This document shows positions 30,840 through 39,094 of a DNA stretch of 64,000 nucleotides, in pieces. The stretch's first letter is position 1. The number at the start of each line of letters is the position of its first letter. The notes beneath the pieces are model-generated. The model was not told the origin of the DNA, did not search any database, and was given only the letters and a program-made list of their open reading frames with translations. Origin of the DNA: Desulfovibrio sp. X2 (GTDB lineage Bacteria > Desulfobacterota > Desulfovibrionia > Desulfovibrionales > Desulfovibrionaceae); assembly GCF_000422205.1 (NCBI RefSeq), contig NZ_ATHV01000044.1, positions 85,649 to 149,648 on the forward strand. Direction: 5' to 3'. The position numbers were made by a program, and so were the translations under genes.

Positions 30840-31688
30840 ATGAGCGACCCGATGGACACGATGACAAACGAAACGACGAAGGATGCGGCGAACGAAACGG
30901 CGAAGTGCGCGGCGCACGAGGATCTCGGCGGCACCGAGGCCTCCCTGCGCGCACTGCTCGGCGCGGTGCGCGACGGCGGCCTGGACGTGGAGCAGGGCAT
31001 GGAGCGGCTGCGCGACCTGCCCTTCCTCGACCTCGGCCACACCAAGCTCGACCTGCACCGCAGCCTGCGCAACGGCTTTCCCGAGGTCGTCTACGGCGCG
31101 GGCAAGACCCCCGAGCAGATGGTGGAGATATTCCTGCGCCTGCGCGACCACGACCACGTGCTGGCCACGCGCGTGCCGCCCGAGACGGCCCTGCGCGTGC
31201 AGGAGGCCTGCCCCGGGGCGGAGTACAACCCCGTGGCCCGCACCCTGACCCTGGTCCGGGGCGAGATCGCGTACCGGGGCGGGGAGATCTGCATCGTCAC
31301 GGCCGGAACGTCCGACCTGCCCGTGGCCGAGGAGGCCCGCGTGACCTGCGCGATGCTCGGCAGCCGGGCCTTCGTGGTCTCGGACGTGGGCGTGGCGGGC
31401 ATCCACCGCCTGCTCGACCGGCTGGACCGCATCCGGCAGGCGAGCGTGATCGTCGTTGTGGCGGGCATGGAAGGGGCGCTGGCCAGCGTCGTGGGCGGGC
31501 TCGTCTCCACGCCCATCATCGCGGTGCCCACCTCGGTGGGCTACGGCGCCTCGTTCGGCGGCCTCTCCGCCCTGCTCGGCATGCTCACCTCATGCGCCAG
31601 CGGCGTCAGCGTGGTGAACATCGACAACGGCTTCGGCGCGGCCTGCGCGGCCTGCAAGATCAACAACCTCGTCGCGGCCCGCTCCTGA
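30840..31688 (+). CDS. larB: pyridinium-3,5-biscarboxylic acid mononucleotide synthase LarB
   Basis: LarB carboxylates and hydrolyses nicotinic acid adenine dinucleotide, the first step to the nickel-pincer cofactor. The 282-residue protein has the PurE-like core GTSDLPVAEEA, then VGYGASFGGLSALLGML and SCASGVSVVNIDNGFGA; the Cys of SCASG is probably the catalytic one. About 35 N-terminal residues, rich in Thr/Asn/Ala, are extra. It follows larE by 28 bases. No larA (lactate racemase) is present in this window. Confidence 0.92.
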   Translation: MSDPMDTMTNETTKDAANETAKCAAHEDLGGTEASLRALLGAVRDGGLDVEQGMERLRDLPFLDLGHTKLDLHRSLRNGFPEVVYGAGKTPEQMVEIFLRLRDHDHVLATRVPPETALRVQEACPGAEYNPVARTLTLVRGEIAYRGGEICIVTAGTSDLPVAEEARVTCAMLGSRAFVVSDVGVAGIHRLLDRLDRIRQASVIVVVAGMEGALASVVGGLVSTPIIAVPTSVGYGASFGGLSALLGMLTSCASGVSVVNIDNGFGAACAACKINNLVAARS

Positions 31689-31745
31689 TCCGCTCCGTCC
31701 TTCGCGTCCAGTCCCGTTTCCGCGAAGCACGCCGCAAGGCCGCGG

Positions 31746-32318
31746 TCAGTCGATGTCCGTGGCGATGATGACGTGGACTCTCCGTTCCTTGGTCTGGGCC
31801 AGCACCCAGGTGTAATCCCAGGAACCCATGAAGAACGTCGTCCAAGGTTCATAGCAGTCGAAAAAGAGCGTATTCTCGTAGTCGCGGCCGATCAGTGTAT
31901 CGACTGCCGCGTTTGCAAGTTCCCGCACCTCGACGGCAGTCATCTCCGGCCGTAGGTACACTCCTCCGGAATACAGTGCGGATGCCATGCGGAACGGCAT
32001 TTCCAAGGAATACCTGAGGATGAACTGTGAATCGAGCTCTTCGTCGACGTGTCCGAGATGCAATGAATAACGCACGTAGTCCGATGACATGAAATTGTTG
32101 AAGAACGACATCTCGTATAAGCGGTTCTTGGACCAGTACCACTCGAACGCATCATGGTGTCCGATCTGAAAGGATCGGTACATGACTGAGCCGTTCGCGT
32201 ATACTTTCGCCAGCTCCTTCAGATAGGTCTGCAACGGGGCGTTCGGGATGTCTATCATGTGGACGTCTATCGATGCCCACATCTTCGTCAGTTCCGCAGG
32301 ATCAGGGGCTTCGCTCAT
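31746..32318 (-). CDS. orphan protein of unknown function, low G+C
   Basis: 190 residues, acidic and rich in Tyr, Phe and Trp (for example FEWYWSKNRLYEMSFFNNF). No signal peptide, membrane helix or known motif was recognised. ATG 32318 has GAGGAAGC upstream. Base composition is close to 50% G+C (28 and 30 of 60 in two lines counted), against about 70% on both sides, so it was probably acquired by transfer. Small acidic aromatic-rich proteins standing alone are sometimes immunity proteins of polymorphic toxins, but no toxin gene is visible; that idea is a guess. Confidence 0.7.
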   Translation of the reverse strand: MSEAPDPAELTKMWASIDVHMIDIPNAPLQTYLKELAKVYANGSVMYRSFQIGHHDAFEWYWSKNRLYEMSFFNNFMSSDYVRYSLHLGHVDEELDSQFILRYSLEMPFRMASALYSGGVYLRPEMTAVEVRELANAAVDTLIGRDYENTLFFDCYEPWTTFFMGSWDYTWVLAQTKERRVHVIIATDID

Positions 32319-32530
32319 GCTTCCTCGTGGAGAACGTTGTCGGCTTCCCTTCACCTCGCGCGCCGAAAACACATCCCGCGATGCCCGCAGAGACGCAAAA
32401 GCCGAAGAGATCAGGAAGAACATGGACTGGTCGGTACCACAGGCGTAACGGCTTGTATATTCAACCGAAACTGTCCTGAATGTTCCCCGGCCCGCCCCGC
32501 CGCCGTCCTCTTCCCTCTCCTTCCCCCCGC

Positions 32531-33082
32531 TCATCCCTTCCGGGCCAGCCCGGCCTCGCGCTGGTAGAGCATCATGTCGGTCAGGAGGTCGGGGATGCCG
32601 GATTGGGCGAGCATGGCGTCCACCTGGCCGCGGTGGTGGGCCTGGTGGTTGAAGAGGTGGCAGGCGGCCTGCCAGAGGGGGTGCAGCCAGGCCTCGCCCG
32701 AGGTGGTGCGGCAGGTGATCTCCCGAGAGAGGTCGACTGGAGCGAGTGACTGGGTCCAGTCGACGACGGCCTGGTCGCAGGCCTCGCGCGCCGCGGCCCA
32801 GGCCGCCGCGTCCGGGCACTCGTCCGGGTCGCCGCGCTGGTCGAGCTTCGGGAGGGGCGTGCCCTGGAAGCGGGCCAGCCAGATGCGGTCGGCCCAGAGC
32901 ACGTGGCAGAGCACGCCCTGAAGGGAGCCGTACCAGGAGGCGCGCGGCCGGGCGTATTCCCCGGGCGGCAGGCGCAGAAGGGCCTGGGCCAGGCGGCGGT
33001 CGGCGAAGCGGCCTGCCTCGGCCTGGATGCGGAAGACGTCGATGAGGCTCGGGGACGGAATCCGGGGCGTCTCGGGAGGCAT
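32531..33082 (-). CDS. DinB-family four-helix protein
   Basis: 183 residues of the DinB/YfiT fold, which binds a metal with three histidines. His in VLCHVLWADR and the pair in HLFNHQAHHRGQ are in the right places. Members include thiol transferases and damage-induced proteins; the actual role is unknown here. GGAGG lies before ATG 33082. Upstream, 59 bases away, is the GGDEF gene on the same strand. Confidence 0.82.
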   Translation of the reverse strand: MPPETPRIPSPSLIDVFRIQAEAGRFADRRLAQALLRLPPGEYARPRASWYGSLQGVLCHVLWADRIWLARFQGTPLPKLDQRGDPDECPDAAAWAAAREACDQAVVDWTQSLAPVDLSREITCRTTSGEAWLHPLWQAACHLFNHQAHHRGQVDAMLAQSGIPDLLTDMMLYQREAGLARKG

Positions 33083-33141
33083 GGTGCATCCTCCGATGGA
33101 AGGGTTGGGGGAGGCTCTGCGGGCGGGGCCTGGACGGCGCG

Positions 33142-34557
33142 TCAGTTCCCGCGGCGCGACGGGTCGAGGTCGGCCGCGTCGTCCTCGTCGGCGTCCGCGA
33201 CGGGGAGCAGGGGGGGCGGCATGCTGCCCGCGGCCGAGAGCTCCTCGAGGTCGCTCGGGTCGGGCGCGGGCTCCACGCGGTCCTTGCCGGAGCGCTTGGC
33301 CGCGTACAGGGCCTGGTCCGCGCGGGCGATGAGGTCGTCCGAGGACTCGCCCGGGAAGTGCTGGGCCACGCCGAAGCTGGCCGTGAGCCTGCCCGGCTTG
33401 CCGTAGTCGTGCGTGGCCACGATGCGGCGCAGCTTCTCTGCCAGGCAGCAGGCGCTGCGCAGGTCGGTCTCGGGCAGCAGGCAGCAGAACTCCTCGCCGC
33501 CGTAGCGGGTGACGAGGTCCACGCGGCGCATGTCCTCGCGCACGATGCGGGCCATCTCGCGCAGCACGTGGTCGCCCTCCTGGTGGCCCCAGGTGTCGTT
33601 GACGCGCTTGAAGTCGTCGATGTCGAACATGATCAGGCTCAGGTCCTTGGCGTAGCGCTCGGCGCGCCAGATCTCCTTCTCGAGCTCGTCCATGAGGCGC
33701 TTCCTGTTGCCGAGCCCCGTGAGCGGGTCCTTGAGGGCCAGGTCGAGGTAGAAGTCGCGCTCCTCCTGGATGCTGGTCACGTCGATGAAGCTGATGATGG
33801 AAAAGAGGGTGTCCTCCACGGGCAGGCGGCTGACGCGCACGAGGAAGGCCCGCTCGCCCTCGCCGCCCACGGGCGGGGCCAGGGCCATGAGGTGGTCCGC
33901 GGCGGAGTCGTCCGAGGCCAGGGCGGCGATCCAGTTGTCGCCCTCGTAGCCTTCGGCGGGCGAGATGCGCGAGGCCACCAGGGCCATGGCGTCCATGCCG
34001 CTGATGGACTGGATGCCGAGGAAGTCGAGGAAGGGGCGGTTGACGTAGAGGATGCGTTCGCCGTCCGTGGTCAGGAAGAGGTCCGGGTTGTTGTCCAGGA
34101 CCTTGCGCAGCAGGGTGCGCTCGCCCTTGCCGGCAAGGGAGCAGCGCTGCGAGAGGTCGATGAGCTCCTGGCGGGCGACGGGCTTGGGCATGAAGCCGTT
34201 GACGCCGAGGTTGATGGAGGCGAGCAGGGTCTCGTTGTCCGTGAAGGCGGAGATGAGGACGACGCAGACCTCGTCCGAGAGCTCGCGGATGCGGCGCACG
34301 AGCTCCAGGCCGTCCATGTGGGGCATGCGGATGTCCGTGACCACGAGGTCCGGGAAATGCTCGAGGAAGAGCCCAAGCGCCTCCTTGCCGTCCCCGGCGG
34401 GGATGACCATGACCCCGGCGCGGCGCAGGCACTGCACCATGTCCTCGCGGATGATGGCGTCGTCCTCCACCACGAGGGCCCGCAGGGCCTCGCCCTGGGG
34501 GGAGGGGGTCCGGTTTTTCGCCCGGTCGCCGGAGGCGGAAGCCGATTTCTCGTCCAT
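33142..34557 (-). CDS. response regulator with PAS and GGDEF (diguanylate cyclase) domains
   Basis: 471 residues. An N-terminal receiver (about 28-145) has Asp75 in VVTDIRMPHMDG. A PAS-like domain follows (about 155-275). The GGDEF domain (about 285-445) has an intact active site GGEEF at 353-357 and, five residues before it, the inhibitory RxxD site (RRVD). It should make cyclic di-GMP when phosphorylated and be feedback-inhibited. The last 35 residues are acidic and disordered-looking. No sensor kinase is adjacent. Confidence 0.9.
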   Translation of the reverse strand: MDEKSASASGDRAKNRTPSPQGEALRALVVEDDAIIREDMVQCLRRAGVMVIPAGDGKEALGLFLEHFPDLVVTDIRMPHMDGLELVRRIRELSDEVCVVLISAFTDNETLLASINLGVNGFMPKPVARQELIDLSQRCSLAGKGERTLLRKVLDNNPDLFLTTDGERILYVNRPFLDFLGIQSISGMDAMALVASRISPAEGYEGDNWIAALASDDSAADHLMALAPPVGGEGERAFLVRVSRLPVEDTLFSIISFIDVTSIQEERDFYLDLALKDPLTGLGNRKRLMDELEKEIWRAERYAKDLSLIMFDIDDFKRVNDTWGHQEGDHVLREMARIVREDMRRVDLVTRYGGEEFCCLLPETDLRSACCLAEKLRRIVATHDYGKPGRLTASFGVAQHFPGESSDDLIARADQALYAAKRSGKDRVEPAPDPSDLEELSAAGSMPPPLLPVADADEDDAADLDPSRRGN

Positions 34558-34654
34558 TATGGGGCTTTATCCCACAATCGAAGGGGACCGGCAAGTGGCC
34601 GTGGCCGGGTGTGGAAGTTTGACACAGGGGGCGGCGAGAGGATAGTTGAGCGCC

Positions 34655-35110
34655 ATGGGCAGGCAGGATGCTATGCATCGCGATCAGCGCGAAGTCTTCA
34701 GGGAGTATCTGTCGAGCAAGCGGCTGAAGATGACGCCGCAGCGCATGCTCATCCTGGACGTCTTCCTCAAGGAGCAGGGCCACCTGACCTCCGAGGACCT
34801 CTACCAGAAGGTCAAGGCCATCGACCCCTCGGTGGGCCAGGCCACGGTCTACCGCACGCTGAAGCTGCTCTCGGACTCGGGCATCGCCCAGGAAGTGGAC
34901 TTCAGCGAGGGCGTGGCCCGCTACGAGCACGGCTTCAACGAAGACCACCACGACCACCTCATCTGCATCCGCTGCCGCACGACGGTAGAAGTGGCGGACG
35001 AGCGCATCGAGCAGCTCCAGGAGGAGCTGGCCCGGGCGCACGGCTTCCGCCTGACCGGCCACAGCATGTGCCTGTACGGCGTCTGCCCCCGCTGCCGCGG
35101 CAAGGAATAG
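34655..35110 (+). CDS. fur: Fur-family metal-responsive repressor
   Basis: 151 residues. The winged helix shows MTPQRMLILDVF and DLYQKV...PSVGQATVYRTLKLL. The metal-binding part has YEHGFNEDHHDHLICIRC and VCPRC, so both CxxC pairs of the structural zinc site are present. Fur rather than PerR/Zur is inferred from the feo operon that follows, with a Fur box in between. ATG 34655 was chosen; TTG 34646 and ATG 34673 are alternatives in the same frame. Confidence 0.85.
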   Translation: MGRQDAMHRDQREVFREYLSSKRLKMTPQRMLILDVFLKEQGHLTSEDLYQKVKAIDPSVGQATVYRTLKLLSDSGIAQEVDFSEGVARYEHGFNEDHHDHLICIRCRTTVEVADERIEQLQEELARAHGFRLTGHSMCLYGVCPRCRGKE

Positions 35111-35319
35111 CCCCCCGGACCCCGCCTCCGCCCACCCCGGCTGCCTCGTCCCCTTTCGCGCGCTCTCCGGCCTTCCGGCATCCCGGCATCGGCCCCCGCA
35201 TCCTGTGCCCATTCCGTTCGGTAAACCCGAGAGGCCATTCGCGGCCCTGGTCGCCTGTTCGTAAGATGGCGGGTTTATTTCGCATGAGAGATTCCAGCGG
35301 AAAGTGATCGAAAAAGGAG

Positions 35320-35347
35320 TTGACAATCATTCTCAATTAGCTATTGT
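35320..35347 (+). promoter_or_regulatory. Fur box overlapping the feo operon promoter
   Basis: TTGACAATCATTCTCAA (35320-35336) is a near-perfect 17-base palindrome matching the Fur consensus core AATCATT. The same bases start a promoter: TTGACA (35320-35325), 16 bases, TATTGT (35342-35347). Fur bound here would cover the -35 element, giving iron repression of the feo genes. Confidence 0.85.
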
Positions 35348-35384
35348 CTCTCCACACGACGTCGCAACCTCGAGGTGTATCGGT

Positions 35385-35636
35385 ATGTGTTCAGTCTGCG
35401 CAGTACATAGACCCCTGAGCGACTTCCCCAGCGGAAGCCGGGTGAAGATCGAGCGCTTCTGCGAGTGTGCCGGCGGCAATTGCCGCTGCCGCCTGTGCGC
35501 CCTCGGGTTGACCCCCGGGACGCTCGTGGAGGTGGATTCCGCAGGCCCCGGCGGATGCCGCATCAAGGTGCGGGGCTCGGACCTCGTCATCGGCCGCGGC
35601 ATGGCCGAGAAGGTGCTCGCCTCGCCGCAGACCTAG
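35385..35636 (+). CDS. cysteine-rich FeoA-like SH3 protein
   Basis: 83 residues of the FeoA fold, ending with the typical LGLTPGTLVEV and RGSDLVIGRGMAEKV. It is unusual in having eight cysteines: at 2, 5, 26, 28, 33, 35, 38 and 58. Five of them lie in a short insert (FCECAGGNCRCRLC) where normal FeoA has a loop. They may hold iron or zinc. GAGGTG precedes ATG 35385. It is the first gene after the Fur box; the MITE follows directly, its end overlapping the stop codon. Confidence 0.78.
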   Translation: MCSVCAVHRPLSDFPSGSRVKIERFCECAGGNCRCRLCALGLTPGTLVEVDSAGPGGCRIKVRGSDLVIGRGMAEKVLASPQT

Positions 35637-35808
35637 TGTCGCGTCCATGAAGAACGCCGGTTGCCATAGGCGATCATACGCGACACTCGAACCGGGCACA
35701 TGCCCGGTTCCACCGCCGAAGGCGGCGTGAGCAAGCTGAAAACCACGTTTTCTGCGCAGCGATCCTCCGCAAAATACGGCTTTGAGTATTTTGCGGACGT
35801 CACACTAG
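35633..35808. mobile_element. 176-bp MITE-like element with terminal inverted repeats and TA target sites
   Basis: The ends are inverted repeats: CTAGTGTCGCGTCC at the left, and its complement form GGACGTCACACTAG at the right, 12 of 14 positions matching. Each end carries TA inside CTAG, as expected for insertion at a TA dinucleotide (IS630/Tc1-type). The interior has three strong hairpins: arms GAACCGGGCA (35689-35710), CCGCC/GGCGG (near 35713-35725) and CCGCAAAATAC (35767-35796). There is no coding capacity, so it would need a transposase from elsewhere. It sits in a stop codon of the upstream gene, yet the stop is preserved. Confidence 0.65.
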
Positions 35809-35866
35809 GACCAGGTCCGGCACCCTGCGGCCGCACGCCGCAAGACGGGCCGGACAGGAGCAAGCA

Positions 35867-36109
35867 ATGCAGAACATCATCGTCTTCGCCATCGTCGCCG
35901 CAGCCGCCATATACGTCATCCGCAAGGCGCGGGCCTCCAAGGCGGGCGGCTGCGCCTGCTCCGGCGGCTGCTCGGACGGCTGCTCCGGGGTGAGCTGCTG
36001 TTCCGGGCACGTTGGGCACGCCGCGAACGGCCTGAATGATCTGAACGACCTGAAGGACATGCGCGACACGACGGGAGGGAACTCCTGCCGCGCGCACAAG
36101 CAGCCCTAG
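35867..36109 (+). CDS. FeoB-associated cysteine-rich membrane protein
   Basis: 80 residues: one N-terminal membrane helix (3-18), a short basic stretch, and then a cysteine cluster with Cys 29, 31, 35, 39, 44 and 45 in Gly/Ser context. Small proteins of this build occur beside FeoB in many anaerobes; a role in handing over Fe(II) is supposed but not proven. AGGAG precedes ATG 35867. It lies between the MITE and feoA. Confidence 0.85.
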   Translation: MQNIIVFAIVAAAAIYVIRKARASKAGGCACSGGCSDGCSGVSCCSGHVGHAANGLNDLNDLKDMRDTTGGNSCRAHKQP

Positions 36110-36243
36110 CATTTCCCGACGCCGGACAAGGAAGCCGGGTTCCCCGATCCGGCCGACACGCACGACTTCATCCGCACGAACGCGGCCCGGGACAGGACCA
36201 GAGAGCGTCCCGCAGAGCGCAGTCACCACACGAGGAGGACTTC

Positions 36244-36495
36244 ATGGAGACCATCGGTCTTCGCCGGTTGGCCGTCGGCCAGCGGGCCGTCATCACACGC
36301 ATCATGACCGGCGGGGAGCTCGGCCGACGCATCCGCGACATGGGCCTGACCCCTGGCGCCGAGATCGAGGTCGTGGGGCGCGCTCCCCTGAAGGATCCCG
36401 TGGCCCTGCGCGTCAAGAACTTCACCCTGACCCTGCGCAACAACGAGGCCGACCAGATCCTGGTCACGCCCGTGGAAGCCGACGGCGCGTCCTGA
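36244..36495 (+). CDS. feoA: ferrous iron transport protein FeoA
   Basis: 83-residue SH3-like protein, the normal partner of FeoB. The core RRIRDMGLTPGAEIEVVGRAPLKDP and the end NNEADQILV fit the family; it has no cysteine, in contrast to the paralogue at 35385. GGAGG lies before ATG 36244. feoB starts 28 bases after its stop. In known systems FeoA binds the cytoplasmic part of FeoB. Confidence 0.93.
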   Translation: METIGLRRLAVGQRAVITRIMTGGELGRRIRDMGLTPGAEIEVVGRAPLKDPVALRVKNFTLTLRNNEADQILVTPVEADGAS

Positions 36496-36523
36496 TGCGC
36501 GCGCCGGGACGAGGATACCGCAC

Positions 36524-38740
36524 ATGACCCAGCAGACGCCCGGACACGCGCCCCACCAGGCGGCGCAGGCCCTGAAGATCGCCCTGGCCGGCAACCCCAA
36601 CGCCGGCAAGACCACCGTGTTCAACGCCCTGACCGGGGCGCGGCAGCAGGTGGGCAACTATCCCGGCATAACCGTCGAGCACAAAGAGGGCGCCATGCGC
36701 CGCGGCGAGCTCGACCTGCGCATCACCGACCTGCCCGGCACCTATTCCCTGACCGCCTACAGCCAGGAGGAGCTGGTCGCGCGCCGCGTGCTCATCGAGG
36801 AGCGGCCCGACGCCGTGATCGACGTGGCCAACGCGGGCGTGCTCGAGCGCAACCTCTACCTCGCGGTCCAGCTCCTGGAGATCGGCGTGCCCGTGGTCCT
36901 GGCGCTGAACATGATGGACGAGGCCAAGCGGCAGGGCATCACCGTGGACGCCGCCCGCCTGGGCAAGCTCCTCGGCGTGCCCGTGGTGGAGACCGTGGCC
37001 CGCGTGGGCAAGGGCATGGACGAGATGCTGGACGCCGCCGTGGCCCTGGCCCAGGAGCGGCGCGGCAGCCTCACCCCGCTCGTCATCTCCTACGGCCCGG
37101 ACCTGGACCAGGCCCTGGCCGAGATGTCCGCCCTGCTCCAGGGCAAGGGGCTGGAAGAGGCGGGCTACATGCCCCGCTGGGTGGCCCTCAAGGTGCTCGA
37201 GGGCGACACCGAGGTCGCCCAGTGGCTGCGCGCCCGCGACGCCGACGCGGCGGCGAGGCTCGAGGAGATGAGCGCCAAGGTCGCGGACCACTGCCGCAAG
37301 ACGCTCGACACCTACCCCGAGGCCCTGATCGCGGACTACCGCTACGGCTTCATCTCGAGCATCCTGCGCCAGGACGTGGTCCAGGTGAGGCGCATCGACC
37401 GCGTGGCCCTGTCCGACCGCATCGACACCTTCCTCACCCACAAGCTGCTCGGCCCGCTGTTCATGTTCGCGGTGCTCTACGCCATCTACACCTTCACCTT
37501 CACCCTGGGCGACATCCCGGTTGGGCTGATGGGCAGCTTCTTCGACTGGCTGGGCGGCCTCGTGGGCGCGGCCCTGCCGAACGGGGCGCTCAAGTCGCTG
37601 CTCGTCTCCGGGGTCATCGCGGGCGTGGGCGGGGTGCTCGGCTTCGTGCCGCTCATCGTCATCATCTTCCTGATCATCTCCTTTTTGGAGGACTCCGGGT
37701 ACATGGCCCGCATCGCCTACATGCTGGACCGCGTCTTCCGCATGTTCGGCCTGCACGGCTGCTCGGTCATGCCCTTCATCGTCTCGGGCGGCATCGCGGG
37801 CGGCTGCGCCGTGCCCGGCGTCATGGCCGCGCGCACCCTGCGCAGCCCGCGCGAGAAGCTGGCCACCATCCTCACCGCGCCCTTCATGACCTGCGGCGCC
37901 AAGCTGCCGGTCTTCCTCATGCTCGTGGCCGCCTTCTTCCCGAAGTACCAGGCCCAGGCCATGTTCGCCGTGACCCTGGCGTCCTGGCTGGTGGCCCTGC
38001 TCGTGGCCAAGCTCCTGCGCTCCACGGTCATCTCCGGCCCCTCCACGCCCTTCGTCATGGAGCTGCCGCCCTACCGCCTGCCCACCCTGCGCGGCATGCT
38101 CATCCACGCCTGGGAGCGTACCTGGCAGTTCATCAAGCGCGCCACCACCGTGGTCCTGCCCATCTCGGTCCTGCTCTGGGCGGCCATGACCTACCCGGGC
38201 CTGCCCGCGCACGAGGCCGAGCGCTTCGCGGCGCAGCGCGCGCAGCAGGAGCAGGTACTGGCCGCGGCGCAGGCGGACAACGACGAGGACAAGGTCGCGG
38301 ACGTCCAGGAGGCGCTGTCCGGAATCGACCACGAGGAGGCCATGGCGGCCCTGGAATACTCCGCCGCAGGCCGCTTCGGCCGCGCCGTGGAGGGCATCTC
38401 CCGCTACGCCGGATTCGAGTGGCGCACGAACATCGCCCTGGCCGCGGGCTTCGCCGCCAAGGAGGTCATCGTCTCCACCCTGGGCACCGCCTATTCGCTG
38501 GGCGAGACCGATCCCGAGGAGACCACCCCCCTGGTCGAGAAGCTGCAGACAGACCCGGACTGGAACCTCGCCAAGGGCGTGAGCCTCATCCTCTTCACCA
38601 TGCTCTACGCGCCCTGCTTCGTGACCGTGTTCACCATCCGCCAGGAGGCGGGGTCCTGGGGCTGGGCGGCCTTCTCCATGATCTTCAACACGACCCTGGC
38701 CTTCGCCGTGGCCGTGGTGGCCTACCAGAGCATGGCCTGA
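36524..38740 (+). CDS. feoB: ferrous iron transporter FeoB
   Basis: 738-residue inner-membrane Fe(II) importer. The N-terminal G domain shows GNPNAGKTT (G1, near residue 22), DLPGTYS (G3) and NMMDEAK (G4). The membrane part (from about residue 300) has two gate domains, with FVPLIVIIFLIISFLEDSGYM and the RLFGLHGCSV-like MFGLHGCSVMPFI segment holding the conserved Cys. In the position usually reading DATNLERNL it has DVANAGVLERNL, with two extra residues. No FeoC is found. A terminator follows directly. Confidence 0.95.
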   Translation: MTQQTPGHAPHQAAQALKIALAGNPNAGKTTVFNALTGARQQVGNYPGITVEHKEGAMRRGELDLRITDLPGTYSLTAYSQEELVARRVLIEERPDAVIDVANAGVLERNLYLAVQLLEIGVPVVLALNMMDEAKRQGITVDAARLGKLLGVPVVETVARVGKGMDEMLDAAVALAQERRGSLTPLVISYGPDLDQALAEMSALLQGKGLEEAGYMPRWVALKVLEGDTEVAQWLRARDADAAARLEEMSAKVADHCRKTLDTYPEALIADYRYGFISSILRQDVVQVRRIDRVALSDRIDTFLTHKLLGPLFMFAVLYAIYTFTFTLGDIPVGLMGSFFDWLGGLVGAALPNGALKSLLVSGVIAGVGGVLGFVPLIVIIFLIISFLEDSGYMARIAYMLDRVFRMFGLHGCSVMPFIVSGGIAGGCAVPGVMAARTLRSPREKLATILTAPFMTCGAKLPVFLMLVAAFFPKYQAQAMFAVTLASWLVALLVAKLLRSTVISGPSTPFVMELPPYRLPTLRGMLIHAWERTWQFIKRATTVVLPISVLLWAAMTYPGLPAHEAERFAAQRAQQEQVLAAAQADNDEDKVADVQEALSGIDHEEAMAALEYSAAGRFGRAVEGISRYAGFEWRTNIALAAGFAAKEVIVSTLGTAYSLGETDPEETTPLVEKLQTDPDWNLAKGVSLILFTMLYAPCFVTVFTIRQEAGSWGWAAFSMIFNTTLAFAVAVVAYQSMA

Positions 38741-38782
38741 CGCGGCCGATCCGACGCGCGCACCGGACGCGCGGCGCTCCTT

Positions 38783-38820
38783 AAAGGGGGCCGGGAACCC
38801 AGGTTCCCGGCCCCCTTTTT
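38783..38820 (+). terminator. rho-independent terminator of the feo operon
   Basis: GGGGGCCGGGAACC pairs with GGTTCCCGGCCCCC over a 2-base loop, extended by AAA/TTT, and ends in TTTTT. It is 43 bases past the feoB stop. The run of A on the other side may let it also stop minus-strand transcripts. Confidence 0.93.
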
Positions 38821-39025
38821 GTGCTGCGGCGGACATTCGGCGGACACTCGAGGAGAGGCCTTGCGCCCTCGTGCCGGGCAGAAGGGCGGCAAAAGCCTGC
38901 GGCAAAGCCGCAGGATGGGACGAAAGGAAAGGAGAGAGGAGAGAGGAGATGTCCGGCCGCCGGTGCACTTCGGGCGGCCGCACGCCGACTCGAGGGAAGA
39001 CCCAGGCAGGGGGCCGGAAACGCTC

Positions 39026-39057
39026 GGGGCGGGGAAGGATCGCTCCTTCCCCGCCCC
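39026..39057 (-). terminator. strong hairpin after the tmc operon
   Basis: GGGGCGGGGAAGGA (39026-39039) pairs perfectly over 14 bases with 39044-39057, with loop TCGC. On the minus strand it follows the tmcA stop by 37 bases. No T tract follows, so efficiency is uncertain. The rest of 38821-39094 shows only a smaller hairpin and no gene. Confidence 0.6.
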
Positions 39058-39094
39058 TGCGGACGCGCTCGCGCGCGTATTCTTCGTGGTGCGG

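Noticed and set aside
35385..35636. feoA-like gene truncated by the MITE (pseudogene)
   Set aside because: Removing the element restores the same stop codon, and the protein has the full FeoA C-terminus.
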